A model generated the notes under the pieces. The model was not told the origin of the DNA. It saw only the letters and a program-made list of their open reading frames with translations, and searched no databases. This document shows positions 56,468-64,000 of a DNA stretch of 64,000 bases, one piece after another. Source of the DNA: Alishewanella aestuarii B11. Lineage in GTDB: Bacteria > Pseudomonadota > Gammaproteobacteria > Enterobacterales > Alteromonadaceae. Where the stretch lies: NCBI RefSeq assembly GCF_000280055.1, contig NZ_ALAB01000021.1, positions 95,383 through 159,382 on the forward strand. Direction: 5' to 3'. Every line of letters begins with the position of its first letter. Positions within the stretch are counted from its first letter, which is position 1. The position numbers and the translations under genes are program-made.

Positions 56468-57214
56468 ATGACAGCATTTATTTCATTAGAAGGTAAGGTC
56501 GCGCTGGTAACAGGCGCCAGCCGTGGGATTGGTAAAGCCATTGCTGAGCAACTGGCTGCTCTGGGTGCCAAAGTAGTCGGTACCGCGACCAGTGAGAAGG
56601 GCGCAGCCGCTATTTCTGACTATCTGGGCGCTAACGGCAAAGGTTTAGTGTTGAATGTGACCGATGCCGATTCTGTTGAGCAGTGCCTGGCGCAAATCAA
56701 AGAAAGCTTTGGCGAGATCGATATTCTGGTAAATAATGCCGGTATTACCCGCGATAATCTGCTGATGCGGATGAAAGATGAAGAATGGTTTGATATTATG
56801 CAGACCAATTTAACTTCGGTGTATCGGCTGAGCAAGGCGGTACTGCGTAGCATGATGAAAAAGCGTTTTGGCCGCATCATTACTATTGGCTCAGTAGTGG
56901 GCTCAATGGGCAATGCCGGACAAACCAATTATGCTGCGGCGAAAGCGGGTGTGCTGGGCTTTACCAAATCACTGGCCCGTGAAGTGGCATCACGCGGTAT
57001 TACCGTAAATGCTATCGCACCGGGTTTTATTGATACGGACATGACGAAAGAGTTGTCGGACGAGCAAAAAGAAGCTATTTTCTCGCAAGTCCCTGCAAAT
57101 CGTTTAGGGCAGCCAGAAGAAATTGCGGCGACAGTGGCATTTCTGGCGTCCACGCAGGCAGCCTATATTACCGGTGAAACAGTTCACGTTAACGGCGGTA
57201 TGTATATGGTGTAA
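56468..57214 (+). CDS. fabG: FabG, 3-oxoacyl-ACP reductase
   Basis: This NADPH-dependent short-chain reductase of elongation has 248 residues. The cofactor motif is TGASRGIGKAIAEQL, with NNAGITRDNLLMRM, Ser142 and the YxxxK pair Tyr155/Lys159 in NYAAAKAG. The C-terminal ETVHVNGGMYMV is typical. Confidence 0.97.
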   Translation: MTAFISLEGKVALVTGASRGIGKAIAEQLAALGAKVVGTATSEKGAAAISDYLGANGKGLVLNVTDADSVEQCLAQIKESFGEIDILVNNAGITRDNLLMRMKDEEWFDIMQTNLTSVYRLSKAVLRSMMKKRFGRIITIGSVVGSMGNAGQTNYAAAKAGVLGFTKSLAREVASRGITVNAIAPGFIDTDMTKELSDEQKEAIFSQVPANRLGQPEEIAATVAFLASTQAAYITGETVHVNGGMYMV

Positions 57215-57341
57215 GCAAATCAGGTTTGACCAGCAAAAAATGCCAAGGGCATTGCTTGCATCAACCCCTGCTTACGCATAAACTAGCGCCAAACCAAATT
57301 GCACGATTTGTTGCGATTTAGATGAGAAAAAGGAAGAAAAG

Positions 57342-57578
57342 ATGAGCAACATCGAAGAACGCGTTAAAAAGATTATTGTTGAACAACTGGGCGTTAAAGA
57401 AGAAGAAGTGAAAAACGAAGCTTCTTTCGTTGACGATCTGGGTGCAGACTCACTGGACACAGTAGAGCTGGTGATGGCGCTGGAAGAAGAATTCGATACT
57501 GAAATTCCAGACGAAGAAGCAGAGAAAATCACCACGGTGCAATCAGCCATTGATTACATCAAAGCCCACGCTGAATAA
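57342..57578 (+). CDS. acpP: AcpP, acyl carrier protein
   Basis: This 78-residue acidic carrier protein is modified with phosphopantetheine at Ser37 (Ser36 after Met removal) in [13 protein letters not shown]. The 127-base gap after fabG leaves room for its own promoter, as expected for this abundant protein. A strong terminator follows, and its transcripts are probably in excess over neighbours. Confidence 0.98.
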   Translation: MSNIEERVKKIIVEQLGVKEEEVKNEASFVDDLGADSLDTVELVMALEEEFDTEIPDEEAEKITTVQSAIDYIKAHAE

Positions 57579-57593
57579 GCCGAAAGCTTGAGA

Positions 57594-57625
57594 AACGGGT
57601 AGCGAGGCTACCCGTTTTCGTTTTA
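57594..57625 (+). terminator. Terminator of acpP
   Basis: AAACGGGTAGC and GCTACCCGTTT form an 11-base stem with a GAG loop, followed by TTCGTTTT. Confidence 0.88.
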
Positions 57626-57659
57626 AGAATCAGAAAAACAGGTATCTACGGAGGACACG

Positions 57660-58898
57660 GTGGCAAAACGTCGTGTAGTGGTAACAGGTTTAGGAATGTT
57701 GACGCCGCTGGGCAATGATGTGACCAGCAGCTGGCAGGGACTGCAGCAGGCGAAAAGCGGCATTGGCCTGATCGAGCACTTTGACACCAGTGCTTATACA
57801 ACTAAATTTGCCGGCTTAGTCAAAGATTTTGATGTTGAGCCTTATTTCCCGGCGAAAGACGCCAAAAAAATGGATTTGTTTATCCAATACGGCGTAGCAG
57901 CAGCCATGCAGGCCTTTCGTGACTCCGGCCTGGAAATCAATGAAGTGAACGCCCATCGCATTGGTGCCGCTATCGGTTCCGGTATTGGTGGTTTAGGTTT
58001 AATTGAAGAAAACCACACCAAGCTGATGAATAGTGGCCCGAAGCGTTTATCACCGTTCTTTGTGCCATCAACCATTATTAATATGATTGCCGGCCAGCTG
58101 TCGATTATGCTGGGTTTAAAAGGCCCGAATATCAGTATCGTTACCGCCTGTACTACAGGTGTACACAATATTGGTCAGGCCGCGCGGATGATTGCTTATG
58201 GCGATGCCGATGTGATGGTAGCCGGTGGTGCTGAAAAAGCTTCAACCGAGCTCGGTATGGGGGGGTTTGGCGCGGCTCGCGCGTTATCAACCCGTAACGA
58301 TGCGCCGCAGCAAGCCAGCCGGCCCTGGGATAAAGACCGTGACGGTTTTGTGCTGGGCGACGGTGCCGGTGTGATGGTGTTGGAAGAATATGAGCATGCC
58401 AAGGCCCGTGGTGCGAAAATTTACGCCGAGCTGGTCGGTTTTGGCATGAGCGGTGATGCCTACCATATGACCTCGCCACCGGAAAACGGTGATGGCGCTG
58501 CCCTTGCGATGAAAAATGCACTGAATGATGCTCAGGTTAACCCAGAGCAAGTGCAGTATATCAATGCCCACGGTACCTCAACGCCAGCGGGTGATATCGC
58601 GGAAACCATGGCGATTAAAACCGTATTTGCCAACAACTTGGATAAACTGATGGTCAGCTCATCGAAGTCGATGATTGGTCACCTGTTAGGGGCTGCCGGT
58701 TCAGTGGAGTCCATTATTACCGTGCTGTCGCTGCAGGATCAGCTGGTGACGCCAACCATTAACCTGGATAATCCAAGCGAAGGTTGTGATCTGGACTATG
58801 TGCCGCATCAGGCGCGTCAGGCGAAACTGGAGTATGCACTGTGTAACTCCTTTGGTTTTGGTGGCACTAACGGCTCGATTTTGTTTAAGAAAATCTAA
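57660..58898 (+). CDS. fabF: FabF, beta-ketoacyl-ACP synthase II
   Basis: This elongation condensing enzyme has 412 residues and a GTG start preceded by a strong GGAGG. Active-site Cys164 lies in [10 protein letters not shown], and the two histidines lie in [11 protein letters not shown] and [11 protein letters not shown]. The C-terminal [11 protein letters not shown] is present. It sits between the acpP terminator and its own terminator. Confidence 0.97.
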   Translation: MAKRRVVVTGLGMLTPLGNDVTSSWQGLQQAKSGIGLIEHFDTSAYTTKFAGLVKDFDVEPYFPAKDAKKMDLFIQYGVAAAMQAFRDSGLEINEVNAHRIGAAIGSGIGGLGLIEENHTKLMNSGPKRLSPFFVPSTIINMIAGQLSIMLGLKGPNISIVTACTTGVHNIGQAARMIAYGDADVMVAGGAEKASTELGMGGFGAARALSTRNDAPQQASRPWDKDRDGFVLGDGAGVMVLEEYEHAKARGAKIYAELVGFGMSGDAYHMTSPPENGDGAALAMKNALNDAQVNPEQVQYINAHGTSTPAGDIAETMAIKTVFANNLDKLMVSSSKSMIGHLLGAAGSVESIITVLSLQDQLVTPTINLDNPSEGCDLDYVPHQARQAKLEYALCNSFGFGGTNGSILFKKI

Positions 58899-58918
58899 GC
58901 CGCGATGCTGTTTGCAAG

Positions 58919-58947
58919 AAACCGCAGTTAAATACTGCGGTTTTTTT
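58919..58947 (+). terminator. Terminator of fabF
   Basis: AAACCGCAGT and ACTGCGGTTT enclose TAAAT, followed by a run of seven T. Confidence 0.9.
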
Positions 58948-58979
58948 ATGCAGCTAAAGCCGCTAAACCGGGCTTTGCT

Positions 58980-59007
58980 TTGCAAGGCGGCAGCCTTAAG
59001 GCATACT
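58980..59007 (+). promoter_or_regulatory. Candidate promoter of the pabC-mltG-tmk-holB run
   Basis: TTGCAA (58980-58985) and CATACT (59002-59007) are 16 bases apart, about 49 bases before the pabC start. Both match consensus at 4 of 6 positions. Confidence 0.35.
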
Positions 59008-59055
59008 GAGCTCAACCTTATGCAAAGCTGTGGCAAATTTTTGTAAAGAGCAGAT

Positions 59056-59853
59056 ATGGCTGATTTCATCCTGATTAATTCGCCAAACAGTACCGCCGTT
59101 GCCGGCGGCTGCCGCGCTTTACAATATGGCGATGGCTTGTTTACGACAATGCGGGTAAGTCAGGGTGAAATTGCACTCTGGTCGTTGCATCTGGCGCGGC
59201 TACAATACAGTGCCCGGCGCCTTGGCTTTGTGGAACCAGACTGGCAACAGCTCAGCGCCTGGCTGCAGGTGCAAGCCCGGCAAATGACAGCTGACTGCGT
59301 TTTTAAACTACTGATTTCACGCGGTATCGGGGGGCGCGGTTATGCAGCGGATCCAAAGGCAGAAGTCAGCTTTTATTTGTATCAGGCACCGATGCCGGAT
59401 TATCGCGCGCTAAAGGCCGCCGGTTTAAAGGTGGGGCTGGCCAAATTGCGTCTGGCAGCACAACCGGCGTTGGCAGGGTTAAAGCACTGTAACCGGCTGG
59501 AGCAGGTGCTGCTAAAACAAGAGCTGGCGGGCACAGCATTAGATGATTTGGTGGTGGCAGACAGTAATGATCTGGTGATAGAGGGCAGTGCCGCCAATCT
59601 GTTCTATCAGTTGCATGGGCACTGGTACACCCCGCCGCTGGATAAATGCGGCGTAGCAGGGGTAATGCGCAGCCATATTATGCAGCAGCAGCCTCAGATC
59701 GCTGAGCGGCCGTTAGCGCTACACGAATTGCCGCTTCTAAGCGCGATGTTTTTTAGCAATGCATTGCTGGGGATAGCCGCAGTGCGAGAATTAGATGGCC
59801 GGCCGCTGCCGATGGCGGCCGTGCATAGCTTACAACAACAGGTATTATGCTAA
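59056..59853 (+). CDS. pabC: PabC, aminodeoxychorismate lyase
   Basis: This PLP-dependent (fold IV) enzyme forms p-aminobenzoate for folate. It has 265 residues. Landmarks are LQYGDGLFTTMRV, the PLP lysine in GLKHCNRLEQVL, and ANLFYQLHGHWYTPPLDKCGVAGVMR. It overlaps mltG by 7 bases, the conserved pabC-mltG-tmk-holB order. Confidence 0.95.
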   Translation: MADFILINSPNSTAVAGGCRALQYGDGLFTTMRVSQGEIALWSLHLARLQYSARRLGFVEPDWQQLSAWLQVQARQMTADCVFKLLISRGIGGRGYAADPKAEVSFYLYQAPMPDYRALKAAGLKVGLAKLRLAAQPALAGLKHCNRLEQVLLKQELAGTALDDLVVADSNDLVIEGSAANLFYQLHGHWYTPPLDKCGVAGVMRSHIMQQQPQIAERPLALHELPLLSAMFFSNALLGIAAVRELDGRPLPMAAVHSLQQQVLC

Positions 59854-60896
59854 GACGTTTATCTTATTGGCTGCCGGTACTACTGGTCCTGGTACTGGTT
59901 GCCGGCAATAGTTACTGGCAACAGGCACAACAGGCCTTATTGGCGGCGCCGATCCGTTTTAGCGAAGCCTTGTATGACGTAAAGCCCGGTGCCTCGGCCC
60001 GACAACTATGCCGGCAGTGGCAAACACAGCAACAACTTACCGCCTGGCAGTGCCAGCAGTTGAAACTTTATCTGCGCCAACACCCAGAGCAGGCGCAATT
60101 GCAACAGGGCCTGTACCGGGTAGAGGCCGAAATGTCGTTGCAACAGGCATTGGCACTGTTTCGCTCGGGTCGGGTCGCACAATTTAGTGTTACCCTGATT
60201 GAGGGCGAAACCCTGGCGCAAAGCTGGCAACGCTTTGTCGATTTACCTTATTTACAACAGGATTTGCAGCAGATCGCCGAATTACAGCAGCTGTTACGCT
60301 GGCCAGCTGAGTGGGGCGAATTGGCGCCAATGCCAGAGCTGGCTCAGCAAATGGAAGGATTATTCTTTCCGGACACCTATTTTTATACTGCCAACAGTAA
60401 AGCCAGCGCTATCTGGTTGCGCGCCCATCAGGCACTGTTAACGCAGCTGGAGCAGATTTGGCAGCAACGGCAACCCGATTTACCACTGCAAACGCCCTAT
60501 CAGCTGTTGATACTGGCGTCGATTATTGAAAAAGAGAGTGGTTTGCAAGCTGAACGCGGTCTGGTTAGTTCGGTGTTCGTCAACCGTTTAAATACCGGGA
60601 TGCGCTTACAAACCGATCCGACAGTGATCTATGGCGTAGCAGATTATAATGGTCGCATTACCCGGGCACATTTGCGTGATCCACACCCTTACAATACCTA
60701 CCGGCATCATGGTTTGCCACCGGGGCCAATTTCACTGGTGAGTATCAGTGCGCTAAAAGCGGCAGCGGCACCGGAGCAAAGCGATTATTACTACTTTGTC
60801 AGCCGCGGTGATGGCTCTCACGTGTTTTCACAAACACTAGAGCAACATAACAGCGCAGTACGCAAATATATTCTTGGGCAAAATAATGAGCAGTAA
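59847..60896 (+). CDS. mltG: MltG, endolytic murein transglycosylase
   Basis: This inner-membrane enzyme cleaves nascent glycan strands in the periplasm. It has 349 residues. An N-terminal membrane anchor ([19 protein letters not shown]) is followed by a LysM-like region and the YceG catalytic domain. The catalytic glutamate is in [22 protein letters not shown], followed by [10 protein letters not shown] and [13 protein letters not shown]. It overlaps tmk by 11 bases. Confidence 0.96.
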   Translation: MLRRLSYWLPVLLVLVLVAGNSYWQQAQQALLAAPIRFSEALYDVKPGASARQLCRQWQTQQQLTAWQCQQLKLYLRQHPEQAQLQQGLYRVEAEMSLQQALALFRSGRVAQFSVTLIEGETLAQSWQRFVDLPYLQQDLQQIAELQQLLRWPAEWGELAPMPELAQQMEGLFFPDTYFYTANSKASAIWLRAHQALLTQLEQIWQQRQPDLPLQTPYQLLILASIIEKESGLQAERGLVSSVFVNRLNTGMRLQTDPTVIYGVADYNGRITRAHLRDPHPYNTYRHHGLPPGPISLVSISALKAAAAPEQSDYYYFVSRGDGSHVFSQTLEQHNSAVRKYILGQNNEQ

Positions 60897-61512
60897 CGGC
60901 AAATTTATCGTTATCGAAGGGCTGGAGGGCGCCGGTAAAAGTACCGCTATCGCCACGGTGAAGCAATACCTGGAAAGCCGCGGCCATCAGGTGGTTTGCA
61001 CCCGGGAGCCGGGCGGTACACCTCTGGCAGAGCAGTTACGGACTTTGGTAAAGCAAGCCGATGTTCAAGAGCAGATAGCGCCGGAAACAGAGCTACTGCT
61101 GATGTATGCTTCACGGGTACAGCTGTTGACCAATGTGATCCGGCCGGCGCTCTCTGCCGGTAATTGGGTGCTGGCTGACCGGCATGATTTATCGTCACGC
61201 GCCTATCAGGGCGGTGGCCGGCAACTCGGTGATCAACTGATTGATACATTACGCCAGGCGGTACTGGGTAATACCAGGCCGGATCTGACACTGTATCTGG
61301 ATCTTGATCCGGCACTCGGTTTAGCCCGTGCTGCCAGCCGCGGTGAATTGGATCGGATTGAACAGGAACAACTGAGCTTTTTCCAGCGCACCCGGGCCAA
61401 ATATCTGGAAATTGCCGGCAAAGAGCCGAATATCGTGGTGATTGACGCCAGTCAGCCGCTAGCCGAGGTACAGCAGGCGCTAGTGACTGCCCTGGCTGCG
61501 GCCGGAGTTTAA
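60886..61512 (+). CDS. tmk: Tmk, thymidylate kinase
   Basis: The enzyme phosphorylates dTMP to dTDP. It has 208 residues from ATG 60886. The in-frame TTG at 60874 adds four residues from within mltG. The P-loop is [10 protein letters not shown] (residues 11-20), with the DR motif [17 protein letters not shown] and LID segment [20 protein letters not shown]. The placement of basic residues in the LID is of the E. coli type. Confidence 0.96.
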   Translation: MSSNGKFIVIEGLEGAGKSTAIATVKQYLESRGHQVVCTREPGGTPLAEQLRTLVKQADVQEQIAPETELLLMYASRVQLLTNVIRPALSAGNWVLADRHDLSSRAYQGGGRQLGDQLIDTLRQAVLGNTRPDLTLYLDLDPALGLARAASRGELDRIEQEQLSFFQRTRAKYLEIAGKEPNIVVIDASQPLAEVQQALVTALAAAGV

Positions 61513-61513
61513 G

Positions 61514-62455
61514 ATGGCGCTGGTGCAACTGCACAATTATCCGTGGCTGGCCGAGAGCTTTGATAAGCTCTCCTTGCTGTATCAGCAACAACGGCTGGCG
61601 CATGCTTTATTGCTAAGCGGCCCGGAGGGGATGGGCAAGTTTGAGCTGGCGCAGCTGCTGAGTGCCTTGCTGTTATGTAAGAGCCCGCAGGCCGGTCAGC
61701 ACTGTGGCCAGTGTAAAAGCTGTTTGTTGCTGGCTGCAGGCAACCATCCGGATTTACTGATGCTGCAACCGGAGGGCACTAGCCTGGGCGTGGATGAAAT
61801 TCGCCGTCTGACCGACTTTACTCAGGGCAGGGCGCAGCAGCATGGCCATAAGGTGATAGTTGTACGTCATACCGAACGGATGACCGAGGCCGCCGCCAAT
61901 GCACTACTTAAAACACTGGAAGAGCCGCCGGCAGGCTGTTTTTTACTGTTATGTACTGCGCAGGCACAGCGCTTAAAGCCAACTATTTTAAGCCGTTGTC
62001 AGCGCTGGGCTATAGCGCCGCTGGCGCCACAGGCGCTGGCCGATCATCTGGCAGCACAGCACAGCGGCCCCATTGCTGATTTTATTATCAGCTTTAGTGG
62101 CGGGGCGCCGCTAAAAGCCATGGCGTTGCTGCAATCGGACCAGTACGCGACCCTGGATACGCTGTTACAGCAGTTATTCACTGTACTGTTGCAACGGCAA
62201 CCGCTGCAGCCGATGCTCAAAACCCTAGAAGGGCGCACAGATCTGTCGTTGATCCTGAGTTATCTGCTGCATAAATTTAGCTCAGAGCAGCGGTTAGGTG
62301 CACAGCAGCTGCAGACTATGCAACAAAGCTTAATCCGCTTCTGCCGTGACGAGCAGCAGATTTTAGGGCAAAATAAGAGTCTGGCAATCAGCGCTATACT
62401 TAGTGAGTGGCAACAGTTGTTGGCGCCGGCGCGCGCTCAGCCTGGTCGTCGCTAA
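61514..62455 (+). CDS. holB: HolB, DNA polymerase III delta' subunit
   Basis: This subunit is part of the clamp loader. It has 313 residues. The AAA+ fold has a modified P-loop (SGPEGMGKFEL), the four-cysteine zinc motif (C-x8-C-x2-C-x2-C in CKSPQAGQHCGQCKSC), and the SRC motif TILSRCQRW. It starts 2 bases after tmk. Confidence 0.95.
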   Translation: MALVQLHNYPWLAESFDKLSLLYQQQRLAHALLLSGPEGMGKFELAQLLSALLLCKSPQAGQHCGQCKSCLLLAAGNHPDLLMLQPEGTSLGVDEIRRLTDFTQGRAQQHGHKVIVVRHTERMTEAAANALLKTLEEPPAGCFLLLCTAQAQRLKPTILSRCQRWAIAPLAPQALADHLAAQHSGPIADFIISFSGGAPLKAMALLQSDQYATLDTLLQQLFTVLLQRQPLQPMLKTLEGRTDLSLILSYLLHKFSSEQRLGAQQLQTMQQSLIRFCRDEQQILGQNKSLAISAILSEWQQLLAPARAQPGRR

Positions 62456-62467
62456 CCGGAGGCAAGA

Positions 62468-62794
62468 ATGGAAGAGCTGGCATTAGGTTTTACTGATATG
62501 AAAGAGCTTTATCGCTGTTATATGCCGTTTTTCAAAAATGGCGGCTTGTTTATCCGCTCGGCCCGTCATTACAAAATGGGACAATCCCTGGCGTTAAGCG
62601 TTACCCTGCCTGATGCACTGGAGCCGGTTGTGGTAACAGGCAAGGTTGCCTGGGTATCGCCGCTGGGCGCACAAAGTTCTAATCCGGCAGGAATAGGTGT
62701 GGCCTTTATCGACGATAAACATGGTTTAAGCAGCCGGATAGAAAAATTACTGGGTGTGCAATTACACAGTAATGAAATTACATACACGATGTAA
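62468..62794 (+). CDS. pilZ: PilZ, type IV pilus-type PilZ protein
   Basis: This 108-residue single PilZ domain contains NGGLFIRSARHYKMGQSLALSVTLP and VTGKVAWVSPLGAQSSNPAGIGVAF. The N-terminal RxxxR and (D/N)xSxxG c-di-GMP motifs are not evident, as in the founding PilZ that works through pilus ATPases. The holB-pilZ-tatD order is conserved in Pseudomonas and Alteromonadales. Confidence 0.92.
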   Translation: MEELALGFTDMKELYRCYMPFFKNGGLFIRSARHYKMGQSLALSVTLPDALEPVVVTGKVAWVSPLGAQSSNPAGIGVAFIDDKHGLSSRIEKLLGVQLHSNEITYTM

Positions 62795-62828
62795 CAACTG
62801 CGATGCAGTTAATGAATTTGAGGTTATT

Positions 62829-63620
62829 TTGTTTGTAGATTCACATTGTCATCTCGACCGTCTGGAGTTGGACAAATTAGGGCTGACATTACAGCAGGTT
62901 TTGGATAATGCCCGGCAACGCCAGGTTGAACATTTACTTTGCGTTAGCGTGTCATTAGCTGAGTATCCGGCGATGGCCGAACTGGTGGCTCCTTTCTCCG
63001 AAGTCTCTGTCTCCTGTGGCGAACACCCGCTGCATCAAACCGATAGTGTTGATGCTGAACTGTTATTACAGCTGGCGGCGCAGCAACAAGTCGTTGCTGT
63101 TGGCGAAACCGGGTTGGATTATTTCTATAATCCGGATTCAAAGCTAAGCCAGCAGGATGCCTTTGTGAAACACATTGATGTCGCCCGTCAGTTACAAAAG
63201 CCGCTGATTATCCATACCCGTGATGCCCGTGCTGATACGATTGCCCTGATGAAAGCCCATGCCGCGGCAGATGCCGGGGGCGTATTGCACTGCTTTACTG
63301 AAAATTACGAGATGGCTAAGGCGGCTTTAGATCTGGGATTTTATATTTCGTTGTCGGGCATTATGACCTTTCGTAATGCCAGTGAGCTGCGTGAGGTGGT
63401 GCGTAAATTACCGCTGGATCGTTTACTGATCGAGACGGATGCGCCTTATCTGGCGCCGGTGCCACATCGCGGTAAAACCAATCAGCCAGCCTATGTTACT
63501 GACGTGGCAGCGGCAATGGCGGAGATTAAGGCGGTGTCGTTAGTGGAGTTAGCGCAGCAGACCAGCGCCAACTTTTACTCACTGTTCCCGCTGGCAGCAG
63601 CCAAACGCAAAGCCGCTTGA
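62829..63620 (+). CDS. ycfH: TatD-family deoxyribonuclease (YcfH type)
   Basis: This metal-dependent hydrolase has 263 residues from TTG 62829. GAGG lies five bases upstream, and MFVDSHCHLD puts the metal-binding His6-x-His8 at the usual place. The longer in-frame ATG at 62754 overlaps pilZ and adds an unrelated Cys-rich leader. Other metal ligands lie in GETGLDYFYN, IIHTRDARADT, LHCFTENYEMA and LIETDAPYLAPVPHRGK. Confidence 0.93.
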   Translation: MFVDSHCHLDRLELDKLGLTLQQVLDNARQRQVEHLLCVSVSLAEYPAMAELVAPFSEVSVSCGEHPLHQTDSVDAELLLQLAAQQQVVAVGETGLDYFYNPDSKLSQQDAFVKHIDVARQLQKPLIIHTRDARADTIALMKAHAAADAGGVLHCFTENYEMAKAALDLGFYISLSGIMTFRNASELREVVRKLPLDRLLIETDAPYLAPVPHRGKTNQPAYVTDVAAAMAEIKAVSLVELAQQTSANFYSLFPLAAAKRKAA

Positions 63621-63657
63621 GCATAGCCTAACATTTTGAAAGTAGTAGATAAAAGGA

Positions 63658-63715
63658 GCCCGGAACCAATCCGAATTGTTCCGGGCTTAGGGGAATGGCT
63701 CATAGGGAATGAGCC
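63658..63715 (+). other. Two tandem hairpins with GGA motifs
   Basis: The first stem is GCCCGGAAC-CAAT against ATTGTTCCGGGC with one bulge. The second is GGCTCAT against ATGAGCC with an AGGGA loop. GGA triplets occur at the base, between the stems and in the second loop. No T-run follows on the + strand. On the minus strand CTCCTTTTATC follows. Confidence 0.5.
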
Positions 63716-63801
63716 GTGCGCTATCGAGAAGAAGTTACAAAAGGTAAAATCAAGTGTAGCCAAGCTTCACTAATTTTCATGTTCCTAAAGCAGCTAAATT
63801 A

Positions 63802-63813
63802 GCAAGCGCTTGC
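63802..63813. promoter_or_regulatory. Palindrome GCAAGCGCTTGC, LacI-family operator type
   Basis: This perfect 12-base palindrome has a central CG step and the AAGCGCTT core common to LacI/GalR-family operators. Confidence 0.4.
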
Positions 63814-63830
63814 ATCAATCATCCGTCGGG

Positions 63831-63873
63831 TTATACCCAAGTTATCCCCAGCTTATCCGTGCAATTATGCACA
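63831..63873 (+). promoter_or_regulatory. Row of four DnaA-box-like 9-mers
   Basis: TTATACCCA (63831), TTATCCCCA (63842), TTATCCGTG (63853) and TTATGCACA (63865) are spaced 11, 11 and 12 bases apart on one strand. Against TTWTNCACA they have 1, 1, 3 and 0 mismatches. Confidence 0.35.
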
Positions 63874-64000
63874 GCTACTGAATTTGACCTGTTATAGGGT
63901 CAGAATTTGTTATCATTATGTAAGCTAAAGAGCCTGCTTTATATTCTAAAAAAATCTAAAAAATTCATCTTCAGCTACAACGATAGCTCGGGTTTATTAT

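Larger units (their letters stand above)
63621..64000. other. Gene-free region after tatD with hairpins, LacI-type palindrome and DnaA-box-like row
   Basis: No convincing ORF lies in these 380 bases. They contain two tandem hairpins (63658-63715), a 12-base palindrome (63802-63813), four TTATNC-type 9-mers at 11-12 base steps (63831-63873), and an AT-rich stretch from about 63930 to 63970. The region probably lies upstream of a gene beyond the window. Confidence 0.7.

Noticed and set aside
60947..61603. Minus-strand open frame of 218 codons over tmk
   Set aside because: It lies wholly opposite tmk and the start of holB, which have clear motifs. Its composition (Pro/Arg/His-rich) is typical of an antisense shadow.
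63575..63763. 62-codon minus-strand frame after tatD
   Set aside because: It covers the tatD 3' end and both hairpins, has no ribosome-binding site, and shows no recognisable protein features.
63831..63970. Chromosomal replication origin at the right edge
   Set aside because: No dnaA, dnaN, mnmG or parAB nearby, only one full DnaA-box match, and no clear GATC cluster. Kept only as a DnaA-site candidate.
1..64000. CRISPR arrays, tRNA/rRNA genes, prophage or complete IS elements
   Set aside because: No evenly spaced direct repeats, cloverleaf sequences, transposase or phage genes were seen while reading both strands.

Overview
The window reads as a core-chromosome segment of a gammaproteobacterium of the Alteromonadales type (Rheinheimera / Alishewanella / Arsukibacterium-like). 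The evidence is E. coli-like gene orders (lolCDE; msbA-lpxK-ycaR-kdsB; sdhCDAB-sucABCD; rne/rluC; yceD-rpmF-plsX-fabHDG-acpP-fabF-pabC-mltG-tmk-holB-pilZ-tatD) combined with an EarP/EF-P(Arg32) pair and a CrbS/CrbR-type acetate switch, a mix common in marine and freshwater Alteromonadales. The genus is an inference. I found no rRNA, tRNA, CRISPR array, prophage or complete insertion sequence. Coding density is high, and many neighbouring genes overlap by 1-26 bases.

Layout. 1-6.5 kb: a partial PilZ-like gene on the minus strand, then lolC-lolD-lolE, a DUF2062 membrane protein and comEC. 6.5-10.2 kb: envelope genes msbA, lpxK, ycaR (Trm112-like) and kdsB. 10.2-14.3 kb: an RluA-type pseudouridine synthase, tcdA, a kinase-fold protein with a hydrophobic C-terminus, and csdE/csdA. 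Together tcdA, csdE and csdA form the cyclic-t6A tRNA modification set. 14.3-25.7 kb: gltA divergent from sdhCDAB, then sucAB and sucCD, the core of the TCA cycle. Tandem terminators lie between sdhB and sucA, and another lies between sucB and sucC. 25.7-29.3 kb: pnuC-nadR (NMN uptake to NAD) and glnS. 29.5-33.3 kb: a LysE-family exporter, two unknowns, earP-efp and a YehS/DUF1456 protein.

33.3-46.5 kb is an acetate module. It holds a DEDDh exonuclease, a cNMP/CBS/DUF294 nucleotidyltransferase-like protein, an unknown membrane-anchored protein, an acetate-type SSS symporter with its DUF4212 small subunit, the SSS-sensor hybrid kinase (CrbS type), its LuxR-type regulator (CrbR type), acs, and a DcaP-like porin. 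I noticed a palindrome CGACT-NN-AGTCG in the gltA/sdhC intergenic region and in the actP/crbS intergenic region. Three degenerate versions of it lie between acs and the porin gene. It is a candidate operator tying acetate uptake and activation to citrate synthase, and it is the main new hypothesis here.

46.5-51.3 kb: rne with a long structured leader, divergent from rluC. 51.3-63.6 kb: a HAD phosphatase, yceF, then the fatty-acid cluster and the replication/cell-wall genes ending in tatD. The last 380 bases carry no gene. They hold two tandem hairpins, a LacI-type palindrome, and a regularly spaced row of DnaA-box-like 9-mers next to AT-rich DNA.
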